Below are positions 1 through 5,433 of a stretch of 9,925 bases of DNA, piece after piece; the first letter of the stretch is position 1; every line of letters begins with the position of its first letter. A program made the position numbers and the translations under genes. The notes beneath the pieces were generated by a model that worked only from the letters and a program-made list of their open reading frames with translations, ran no database searches and had not been told where the DNA came from. This DNA is from Gammaproteobacteria bacterium (lineage in GTDB: Bacteria; Pseudomonadota; Gammaproteobacteria; GRL18), in assembly GCA_027076245.1 (NCBI GenBank), contig JALTKC010000527.1:1-9925 (forward strand), given 5' to 3'.

Positions 1-374
1 TTGTGTAAGGTAGCCAGAAACACGCCTAATTGTTTAAAAAACTCCGGGCTGCCGCCAGTATTTTGCAAATGTTCCCGAACAGTCATACCTGCCAGTTGAT
101 GATAGTGAACGGCTGTTCTATGAATCTTTCGTATTTTATAAACATCGATCAGCTCAACCGTAGGTATTCCAAGTTTTTGCAGGCGACGTACATTGCGAGC
201 AAAACGTCGGGCAGGAGAATAAATCGTCGCCTGAGAAATAAAGCGTTTAACGCGAAATAACTTGATAATGGAATGATCGGTTAATTCAAGAACCTTGTCC
301 CCGAATTCATCAAAGGTTATTACGTGGGCATTGCTAATTAACTGCTGGTATTGATTCAGGCTCAGATTCTGCAT
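1..374 (-). CDS. Kinase-like protein of the 'toluene tolerance'/LPS core kinase type, N-terminal 124 residues (C-terminus outside window)
   Basis: An open frame runs leftward from an ATG at 374-372 to the window edge without a stop, giving 124 complete codons. The product begins MQNLSLNQYQQL and contains IIKLFRVKRF (about residues 36-45), RRFARNVRRLQKLGIPTVEL (56-75) and HYHQLAGMTVREHL (90-103). This pattern, a beta-strand lysine (K38) followed by a basic helix and a strand-turn 'LGIPT', is typical of the N-lobe of Kdo/core-kinase-like proteins annotated as 'toluene tolerance protein' beside msbA in Pseudomonas. The catalytic C-lobe is not visible, so activity cannot be judged. It is divergent from msbA, with a 92 bp gap that probably holds both promoters. 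No strong Shine-Dalgarno precedes the ATG. The family call is from remembered similarity; the reading frame itself is clear and conserved-looking. Confidence 0.75.
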   Translation of the reverse strand, partial: MQNLSLNQYQQLISNAHVITFDEFGDKVLELTDHSIIKLFRVKRFISQATIYSPARRFARNVRRLQKLGIPTVELIDVYKIRKIHRTAVHYHQLAGMTVREHLQNTGGSPEFFKQLGVFLATLH

Positions 375-380
375 TAAAAG

Positions 381-409
381 TTTTCAGGTCAATAGTTTAT
401 AGGTGTAAT
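381..409 (+). promoter_or_regulatory. Possible sigma-70 promoter for msbA
   Basis: TTTTCA (381-386, 4 of 6 to the -35 consensus) and TGTAAT (404-409, 5 of 6 to the -10) are separated by 17 bp. Transcription would begin near 416, about 50 nt upstream of the msbA start. The -10 overlaps the extended -10 proposed for the divergent gene, so the two genes might compete for polymerase. This is a pattern match only. Confidence 0.33.
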
Positions 410-416
410 TATCCCA
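408..416 (-). promoter_or_regulatory. Possible extended -10 promoter for the leftward kinase-like gene
   Basis: Read on the minus strand, this stretch is TGGGATAAT, an extended -10 element (TGn followed by GATAAT, 5 of 6 to consensus). Transcription would start near 401, leaving a leader of about 27 nt before the ATG at 374. No convincing -35 is seen, as expected for an extended -10. It overlaps the proposed msbA -10 on the other strand. This is a pattern match only. Confidence 0.3.
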
Positions 417-466
417 TATCAACAAACAAAAAGACCAGTAAATACGGAAATTCATCCAGTTATGAT

Positions 467-2266
467 ATGATCAGATATTTTAAATCCATGGAAATATTAG
501 TGTCTGAGCAACAGAAACAGTCTGGTTTAAAGGTTTATATTCGTCTTTTACAATACGTTAAACCTCACTGGAAAATATTTGTACTAAGTATTCTGGGGTA
601 TTTAATGTATTCCAGTTCCCAGCCTCTACTGGCCTCTATTGCCGGTTGGCTGGCAGATGCCGTTTATACCAAAGAGCCGTCAGCCGTTTACCTGATCCCT
701 TTATCTTTATTGGGTATTTATGTTCTGAGAGGTACCGGTAGCTTTATTGGTAACTATTTTCTGGCTAAAGTCTCTAATTCTATTGTGCGTGCCATGCGCA
801 ATGACCTGTTCGATAAACTGATTTTACTACCTAATGGCTTTTATGAACAACATAATTCCGGACATCTGATCTCCTTAATTACCTTTAATGTTACTCAGGT
901 TACCGGGGCGGCCACGGATGCCGTCAAGGTGGTGATTCGGGAAGGTATTGCAGTAATTGCCCTGCTGGGCTATCTGTTTTACCTTAACTGGCAGTTGTCC
1001 CTGGCCTTTCTGGCCGTTGCTCCCCTTATTGGCTTTGTGGTCAGCTATGCCAGCAAACGCTTTAAAAAACTAAGTAAAAAAATTCAGGTTTCCATGGGAG
1101 ATTTAACCCATGTCTCCTCAGAGGCCATCGGTGGTTATAAAGAGGTCAAAAGTTTCAGCGGCCAGGAGTATGAAAAACAACGTTTTCATAAAGCCAGTAA
1201 GAATAACTACCAGCAGAATATGAAAATGGTACTGACTTCTTCAATCAATACACCCATTTTACAGTTAATTGTGGCACTGGCTCTGGCCTTACTGGTCTTT
1301 GTGGCTCTGTCTTTTATGGGGGATATGGAGCCAGCAGCCTTTATTACGTATATAACGGCAGCAGGTTTATTACCCAAACCTATTCGTCAGCTCAGTGAGG
1401 TGAATGCGACGATTCAAAAAGGTATAGCCGCAGCAGAGAGTATTTTTGAGTTAATTGATCAGCCAGCTGAGCAGGACAGCGGCAGTATTATTGTTGACAG
1501 AGTGCAGGGTAAACTGGAGTTTAAAAATCTGACTTTCCGCTACCCTTCTTCAGACAAAGTGATTATCAGGGATCTTAATTTAACGGTTGAACCCGGGCAA
1601 ACTGTAGCACTGGTGGGGCATTCCGGCAGTGGCAAATCCACCCTGGCCAATCTTATACCTCGCTTTTATGAAGTGCCACAGGGGCAGATTTTACTCGATG
1701 ACAAACCTCTGAATGACTATAAACTCAGCAATTTGCGGGAACAGATTTCTTTAGTGACTCAGCAGGTTACCCTGTTTAATGACACGATTGAAAAAAACAT
1801 TGCTTATGGTTCATTAAGCCGGTATTCCAGAGAAAAAATTACAGAGGCTGCTGAAGCCGCCTATGCCATGGAATTTATTAAGGAACAGACTAATGGTCTG
1901 GATACTCTGGTGGGGGAAGATGGGGTGCTGTTATCCGGCGGCCAGCGTCAGCGTCTGGCCATAGCCCGGGCTCTGTTAAAAGATGCGCCGATCCTGATTC
2001 TGGATGAAGCCACCTCGGCACTGGATACCGAATCAGAGCGTAAAATTCAGGCTGCCCTGGATAATGTCATGCAGGGCCGAACCACTCTGGTCATTGCCCA
2101 CCGCCTGTCCACTATTGAAAATGCGGATCTGATTGTGGTTATGGATCATGGTCAGGTGGTGGAACAGGGCAGCCATAATGAATTACTGGAGAAAAAAGGT
2201 TATTACTATAATCTGCATAACAGTCAGTTACTGGAAAATGACGTACCAGATGTAAAGCAGGAATAA
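467..2266 (+). CDS. msbA: Lipid A export permease/ATP-binding protein MsbA
   Basis: A 599-residue half-transporter with an N-terminal six-helix ABC exporter domain (about residues 30-330) fused to an ATPase domain. The ATPase motifs are intact: Walker A GHSGSGKST at 384-392, Q-loop glutamine at about 432, LSGGQ signature at 489-493, Walker B ILILDE with D513/E514, and the switch histidine H545 in VIAHRLST. The stretch LFNDTIEKNIAYG closely matches the corresponding region of E. coli MsbA, and the length is near the usual 580-600. MsbA homodimers in the inner membrane flip lipid A-core to the periplasmic leaflet, which fits the LPS genes around it. The start is uncertain: ATG 467 has no Shine-Dalgarno, and ATG 488 and GTG 500 are in frame and would remove 7 or 11 residues outside the conserved fold. 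Unlike in E. coli, lpxK does not follow. Confidence 0.93.
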   Translation: MIRYFKSMEILVSEQQKQSGLKVYIRLLQYVKPHWKIFVLSILGYLMYSSSQPLLASIAGWLADAVYTKEPSAVYLIPLSLLGIYVLRGTGSFIGNYFLAKVSNSIVRAMRNDLFDKLILLPNGFYEQHNSGHLISLITFNVTQVTGAATDAVKVVIREGIAVIALLGYLFYLNWQLSLAFLAVAPLIGFVVSYASKRFKKLSKKIQVSMGDLTHVSSEAIGGYKEVKSFSGQEYEKQRFHKASKNNYQQNMKMVLTSSINTPILQLIVALALALLVFVALSFMGDMEPAAFITYITAAGLLPKPIRQLSEVNATIQKGIAAAESIFELIDQPAEQDSGSIIVDRVQGKLEFKNLTFRYPSSDKVIIRDLNLTVEPGQTVALVGHSGSGKSTLANLIPRFYEVPQGQILLDDKPLNDYKLSNLREQISLVTQQVTLFNDTIEKNIAYGSLSRYSREKITEAAEAAYAMEFIKEQTNGLDTLVGEDGVLLSGGQRQRLAIARALLKDAPILILDEATSALDTESERKIQAALDNVMQGRTTLVIAHRLSTIENADLIVVMDHGQVVEQGSHNELLEKKGYYYNLHNSQLLENDVPDVKQE

Positions 2267-2268
2267 GA

Positions 2269-2314
2269 ACAAAATATATAAAATTTTGTATAAATAGATG
2301 TTGTCTGTTATAGT
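2269..2314 (+). promoter_or_regulatory. Promoter with overlapping inverted repeat upstream of the HTH gene (possible autoregulatory operator)
   Basis: TTGTAT (2286-2291) and TATAGT (2309-2314, 5 of 6 to consensus) are spaced by 17 bp and would start transcription near 2321, about 36 nt before the HTH gene. A perfect 7-bp inverted repeat, ACAAAAT (2269-2275) and ATTTTGT (2283-2289), separated by 7 bp, overlaps the -35. Antitoxin-type HTH proteins commonly bind such palindromes in their own promoters, so autoregulation is a reasonable inference. The repeat begins three bases after the msbA stop. It is AT-only apart from two bases and would be a poor terminator. Confidence 0.35.
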
Positions 2315-2356
2315 ATTTATTATGAAAGCGATATAAAAAACTGGCAGATAATAGAA

Positions 2357-2635
2357 ATGAAAAACAAATTTGAAAGCGTGTTTGATGCTATTGCGGAATC
2401 CAGAGAAAAAGCAGTAAATATGAAGCTTCGAGCTCAATTGATGCATGAAATTATTGACAGAATCGATAAAAACGGCTGGAAACAGGCAGAAGCAGCAAAA
2501 AAACTAGGGGTTACTCAGCCCAGAATTTCGGATTTACAGCGTGGTAAAATGTCTAAATTCAGTCTTGATATGTTAGTTAATATGCTGGCATCGGTAGGAG
2601 AAGATATAGAAATTAAATTAAAAAAAGCAGCATAA
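2357..2635 (+). CDS. Small XRE-family HTH protein, HigA-like orphan antitoxin
   Basis: A 92-residue protein with a helix-turn-helix at about residues 42-66 (KQAEAAKKLGVTQPRISDLQ, then RGKMSKFSLDML). The arrangement, an N-terminal helical arm, a central 'Q.EAA..LGVTQPRISDL..GK...FS.D.L' core and a short C-terminal strand, matches XRE antitoxins of the HigA/HTH_37 type that pair with RelE/HigB-like toxins. No toxin gene is present on either side: msbA ends 90 bp upstream and a convergent acyltransferase gene ends 2 bp downstream. It is therefore an orphan antitoxin or a stand-alone regulator. The ATG at 2357 is the first start codon in frame after the in-frame stop at 2291-2293; its Shine-Dalgarno is weak. 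The gene is more AT-rich than its neighbours and the preceding gap is very AT-rich, which suggests later acquisition. The regulated target is unknown. Confidence 0.75.
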   Translation: MKNKFESVFDAIAESREKAVNMKLRAQLMHEIIDRIDKNGWKQAEAAKKLGVTQPRISDLQRGKMSKFSLDMLVNMLASVGEDIEIKLKKAA

Positions 2636-2637
2636 TT

Positions 2638-3531
2638 TTATTTTTTATATAACTTTTCTTCCCCCTCCGGACGTTTTTTAAACCGCTTATAGGTCCACTG
2701 ATATTGTGTCGGTCGTTCACGTACACACATTTCCACCGCCTGATTCAAAGCGGTTGCCGCAGCAACAGGCTCCTTATTCAATATACCTTGTTCATCTACC
2801 GGATGAATGCGGGTAATAAAGCCCTGCCCCCGGGGCAGGCGGTCGGCGTAGGCAATAACAATACCGGCCCCGGTTTTTTCAGCCAGCTTATGTACCAGTG
2901 TCATAGTGTTGGCTTCAATACCAAAAAAAGGGGCAAAAACCCCGCCGCTGCCCGGATCCTGATCAGGTAAAATACCGGTCATATCGCCTTTTCTTAAAGT
3001 TCTGTACAGTAGCTTTACTCCGGAAGTGTTAGTCGGTGCCAGAGTATTTCCGGTACGCAGTCGGGCCTGTATTAAAAACCGATCAAACTCTCTGAGGCGG
3101 GGGGGGCGGTACAGGCTGGTCATAGGGGCTATGCTCTGAGCCAGCATACCCAGAAATTCCCATTGCCCCAGATGTGGTGTCAGAGCAATAACGCCTCGTC
3201 CCTGAGCCCGGATATTGTCAATATGTTCACGTCCAACGACGCCTTTATCCAGCCGCCACATTCGTTTCAGTGGCCAGAACCACATAGGCCCCATTTCCAG
3301 CAGGGTTTTACTGCTTTCAATCAGGCTTTTGCGTAATAATTTATCTCTTTCGGAGGCGGATAATTCCGGAAAACACAAAGTCAGATTTTGTTGCGCAACT
3401 TTTCTGCTGTTATTGGGTAAGTGATATAAAACAGAGCCGATCATAAATCCCATACCATGCAGAACAGGCAGGGGAAACCAGGACAGGAACTTAAGTCCGG
3501 CAATGGCCAGTTGGCTTCTATTCAGGCTCAT
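2638..3531 (-). CDS. LpxL/HtrB-family lipid A acyltransferase (second family member in this operon)
   Basis: A 297-residue protein of the lysophospholipid/lipid A acyltransferase family. It has the catalytic H-X4-E motif (HLGQWE, H120/E125), the acceptor-site segment SLYRPPR (139-145), DQDPGSGGVFAPFFG (190-204) and the family's C-terminal signature QYQWTYKRFKKRPEGE (277-292). The length is normal (about 290-310). A hydrophobic N-terminal stretch (about 9-35) probably anchors it to the cytoplasmic face of the inner membrane. Members transfer acyl chains from acyl-ACP to Kdo-lipid A precursors, so this one probably adds a secondary acyl chain; which position and chain length cannot be told. It is the last gene of a leftward operon, 21 bp after the kinase-like gene. 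Its stop is 2 bp from that of the convergent HTH gene, leaving no room for a terminator between them. A C8 tract interrupts the YRPPR codons. Confidence 0.85.
   Translation of the reverse strand: MSLNRSQLAIAGLKFLSWFPLPVLHGMGFMIGSVLYHLPNNSRKVAQQNLTLCFPELSASERDKLLRKSLIESSKTLLEMGPMWFWPLKRMWRLDKGVVGREHIDNIRAQGRGVIALTPHLGQWEFLGMLAQSIAPMTSLYRPPRLREFDRFLIQARLRTGNTLAPTNTSGVKLLYRTLRKGDMTGILPDQDPGSGGVFAPFFGIEANTMTLVHKLAEKTGAGIVIAYADRLPRGQGFITRIHPVDEQGILNKEPVAAATALNQAVEMCVRERPTQYQWTYKRFKKRPEGEEKLYKK
3099..3106 (-). repeat. Mononucleotide C8 tract within the acyltransferase coding region
   Basis: The plus strand shows eight consecutive G residues, which are C8 on the coding strand, spanning the codons for R142-P143-P144-R145 in the YRPPR motif. 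A slip of one unit would shift frame in the middle of the enzyme, 17-20 residues after the catalytic glutamate, and destroy it. No other G or C run of this length was noticed in the window. Tracts of this kind act as contingency loci in some pathogens, but 8 units is at the short end, so phase variation is only a possibility. Confidence 0.5.
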
Positions 3532-3552
3532 CTTTTATAAAACTCGTTATCT

Positions 3553-4332
3553 TCAGTCAGTATGCTCTAATAATGTTCTGAGTTTGTGCGCCAGGCGAGT
3601 CTGTTGCAGATCCGGGCCGGTGGTCAGATAACTCTGGATCAGAATTTCAATGGCCTGTTTGCTGATCGGTGCCCGGCGGCGAATAATACGGGACAGATCA
3701 TTCATACGAACCAGATAAGCAAAGGGAAACCATTTCAGCTTTTCCAGATCAATAAAACGCACATCCACAGTATCACCTTCTGCTTTTACAAAAAAGTGCT
3801 TGGGGTACAAACTGCCGTGACGAAAATGAGCATCGTGCAATCGTCGGGTATGCTGGCCGGCCAGCTGCATAATTTTTCTGGTCAGTTTGCCACCCACTGT
3901 TTGCTCATCAGCAAAAAAGGACTCAAAGCTCTCATAGCCTTCCAGTGACAGGGTAACCAGAATACTCTGGCTTTTGCCCTTGATTTGACGCTCACCATAG
4001 TAAAGCGTGGTCAGAGTCGGAATATTATGCTGGTTCAGACGCTGTAAATTGATAAATTCCCGGCGGAAAGTGGGCACACCGCTAAACGGATGGCGCAGGG
4101 TTTTATAATTATGATTTTCCTGACGTTTAATAAACACCCAGGTAGTATTTCCAGGCTCATCTGTTAGTGGGTATTTAATGACACCGCTCCAGCCGTTGCG
4201 GCGGTAATTCGGTGGTTCAAACCATTCACTTTCCAGAGCCCATAAATCGTCAAACTGTCCCAGATTATTCTGTGTAAACAGATTTTGCCAGGTAGGTTCT
4301 GGAAAATAGTCTTCTAAATATGGCTGGCTCAC
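3553..4332 (-). CDS. InaA/Kdo-kinase-like (LPS core kinase family) protein
   Basis: A 259-residue protein with a small protein-kinase-like fold. An N-lobe lysine lies in WVFIKRQENHNYKT (K69), a helix-C-like RREFINLQRL (E92) follows, then the catalytic-loop region LHDAHFRHGSLYPKHFFV (165-182) and a metal-binding DFG-like VRFIDLEKLKW (D195). This order matches the Kdo/WaaP/InaA group, whose proven members phosphorylate inner-core heptose or Kdo. In WaaP-type enzymes the catalytic loop reads H-R-D, but here it reads H-G-S, with S174 in the aspartate position, a change I associate with the InaA branch. Catalytic activity is therefore uncertain. The start is GTG at 4332, overlapping the upstream acyltransferase stop as GTGA, and no strong Shine-Dalgarno is visible, so translational coupling is likely. 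Its place between two lipid A acyltransferases supports an LPS role. Confidence 0.77.
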   Translation of the reverse strand: MSQPYLEDYFPEPTWQNLFTQNNLGQFDDLWALESEWFEPPNYRRNGWSGVIKYPLTDEPGNTTWVFIKRQENHNYKTLRHPFSGVPTFRREFINLQRLNQHNIPTLTTLYYGERQIKGKSQSILVTLSLEGYESFESFFADEQTVGGKLTRKIMQLAGQHTRRLHDAHFRHGSLYPKHFFVKAEGDTVDVRFIDLEKLKWFPFAYLVRMNDLSRIIRRRAPISKQAIEILIQSYLTTGPDLQQTRLAHKLRTLLEHTD

Positions 4333-5276
4333 TGTTTTTTTGCTCGTCTGGGTTTTTTTCGATACAGCTTAGGTTCACCTTCCGGGCGGGTTTTAAAGCG
4401 GCGGTGAACCCATAAATACTGTTCCGGAGCCTGGCGGATAAAGTTTTCCAGGATCTGGTTAGTGCGCAGAGTGTCTTCTTCCAGTGATTTTCCTGGAAAG
4501 TTCTCCAGCGGCGGTAAAAATTCAATGATATAGCCCTGGGCATTGTCCAGTCGTTTGGAAATATAAGGGATCACTGGCGCTTTAGTCACTTTGGCCATAC
4601 GTGATGCCACGGTCTGACTGGCAGCCTGGGTGCCGAAAAAGGGGATAAACAGGCTGTTTTCAATACCAGCATCCTGATCGACGGCTATCCACATTAAATG
4701 ATTTTGCTTAATATAGCGGAAGCTGGCACGAATTTCATCCCGGCCAAATACTCGATCCATGCACCTTTCCCGACCCTTAAGTGTCATGTGATTAAAAATT
4801 GGATTACGCATTTTTTGGTAGCTGACGGCCAGTTTATGGTCAATATTTAACATGCGGCCTGCGATTTCAGTCGTCGTATAATGAGCACCCAGTAAAATGG
4901 CTCCGGTTTTTTCCTTAAGTGCTTTCTCAATATGTTCATAACCTTTTACCGTTAACATTTTACGGAGTCTGTTATCACTGGCCCACCAGGCCAGTGCGGT
5001 TTCGGCAATACTGATCCCGATAGAGTGAAAATGGTTCCGGATCAGTTTTTTCTGTTGTTCAGCGTTCAGTTCAGGAAAGCAGATCTGAATATTGGTCTGT
5101 ACAATCTCCCGGCGATAGGGAGACAGGCGGGCAAATAAATCGCCCAACCTTCGGCCTATAAAAAGCTGTGTCCGGTAAGGCAGTATGGCCAGAATCCTCA
5201 TGCCGCCCAGACCCAGCCAGGACGGCCAGTATTTCGGGGCAAGATAATTCTGCCAGGAAAAATCCTCAGTACTCAT
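4329..5276 (-). CDS. lpxL: Lipid A lauroyl-type acyltransferase LpxL
   Basis: A 315-residue protein close to E. coli LpxL along its length: LAPKYWPSWLGLGGMRILA (12-30, membrane-associated N-terminus), TNIQICFPEL (61-70), GAHYTTTEIAGR (130-141, with catalytic H-X4-E at H132/E137; E. coli has GIHFLTLELGAR), DQDAG (200-204) and APEQYLWVHRRFKTRPEGEP (283-302). It would transfer an acyl chain from acyl-ACP to the Kdo-lipid IVA precursor at the inner membrane. Where E. coli LpxL has YRPNDNP this protein has YQKMRNP (153-159), so the arginine there is not conserved. It ends in a basic tail, KKPRRAKKQ, encoded partly by two A7 tracts. It is the first gene of the leftward operon, divergent from hldE, and its stop overlaps the next gene by 4 nt. 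The exact acyl specificity is inferred only from similarity. Confidence 0.87.
   Translation of the reverse strand: MSTEDFSWQNYLAPKYWPSWLGLGGMRILAILPYRTQLFIGRRLGDLFARLSPYRREIVQTNIQICFPELNAEQQKKLIRNHFHSIGISIAETALAWWASDNRLRKMLTVKGYEHIEKALKEKTGAILLGAHYTTTEIAGRMLNIDHKLAVSYQKMRNPIFNHMTLKGRERCMDRVFGRDEIRASFRYIKQNHLMWIAVDQDAGIENSLFIPFFGTQAASQTVASRMAKVTKAPVIPYISKRLDNAQGYIIEFLPPLENFPGKSLEEDTLRTNQILENFIRQAPEQYLWVHRRFKTRPEGEPKLYRKKPRRAKKQ
4335..4359 (-). other. Two in-phase A7 slippery tracts at the acyltransferase/kinase junction
   Basis: On the coding strand two A7 runs (4359-4353 and 4341-4335) are read as A AAA AAA in the acyltransferase frame, encoding K-K pairs, with the second one codon before the stop. 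A -1 slip at either meets no stop codon and continues into the GTG and frame of the kinase-like gene, giving a fused protein of about 574 residues. A_AAA_AAA is a known bacterial -1 frameshift heptamer. Other A7 runs occur in msbA and the HTH gene, so the tract alone is not rare; the geometry is what stands out. No clear stimulatory hairpin was identified. Confidence 0.35.
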
Positions 5277-5433
5277 ATTATTATTTTTATAAAAATGACT
5301 ATTGGTTGTACAATACAGGGTTTAAGATCAGGTTTCAGTCTGGCCAATATGATACCATAGAGCAGACCTGTTAAGTGTGTAAAATAGCAATAGCACGCAG
5401 CCATTAACGAAAATAACAAAGAACATAACATCA
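5277..5433 (+). promoter_or_regulatory. Divergent intergenic region between lpxL and hldE, probably holding both promoters
   Basis: This 157 bp AT-rich gap separates two outward-facing genes, so promoters for both should lie here. The best -10 candidates overlap: TATGAT on the plus strand (5348-5353) and TATCAT on the minus strand (5349-5354), each 5 of 6 to consensus, but neither has a good -35. A perfect palindrome, TTGTACAA (5306-5313), could be a protein site. Neither start codon has a strong Shine-Dalgarno. Confidence 0.3.

Noticed and set aside
30..260. Plus-strand 76-codon frame at the left edge
   Set aside because: It is antisense to the leftward kinase-like gene, whose longer frame runs off the window and has recognisable family sequence; the plus-strand product has none.
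1791..1797. A7 tract in msbA (and another at 2620-2626 in the HTH gene) as frameshift signals
   Set aside because: A shift in msbA would break a conserved ATPase domain, and in the HTH gene it would only change the last few residues; neither joins a neighbouring gene, so they serve as background for the junction tract instead.
2228..2446. Minus-strand 72-codon frame across the msbA/HTH gap
   Set aside because: It overlaps the msbA end and the HTH gene in antisense and encodes a low-complexity aromatic sequence typical of translated AT-rich DNA.
2704..2970. Plus-strand frames within the leftward operon (also 3215-3424, 3586-3948 and 5168-5374)
   Set aside because: All lie antisense to, or mostly within, well-supported acyltransferase and kinase-like genes and have no family features.
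4265..4543. Minus-strand 92-codon frame across the lpxL/kinase junction
   Set aside because: It overlaps both genes in another frame, and its sequence is not recognisable. The -1 fusion described at this junction uses a different frame.
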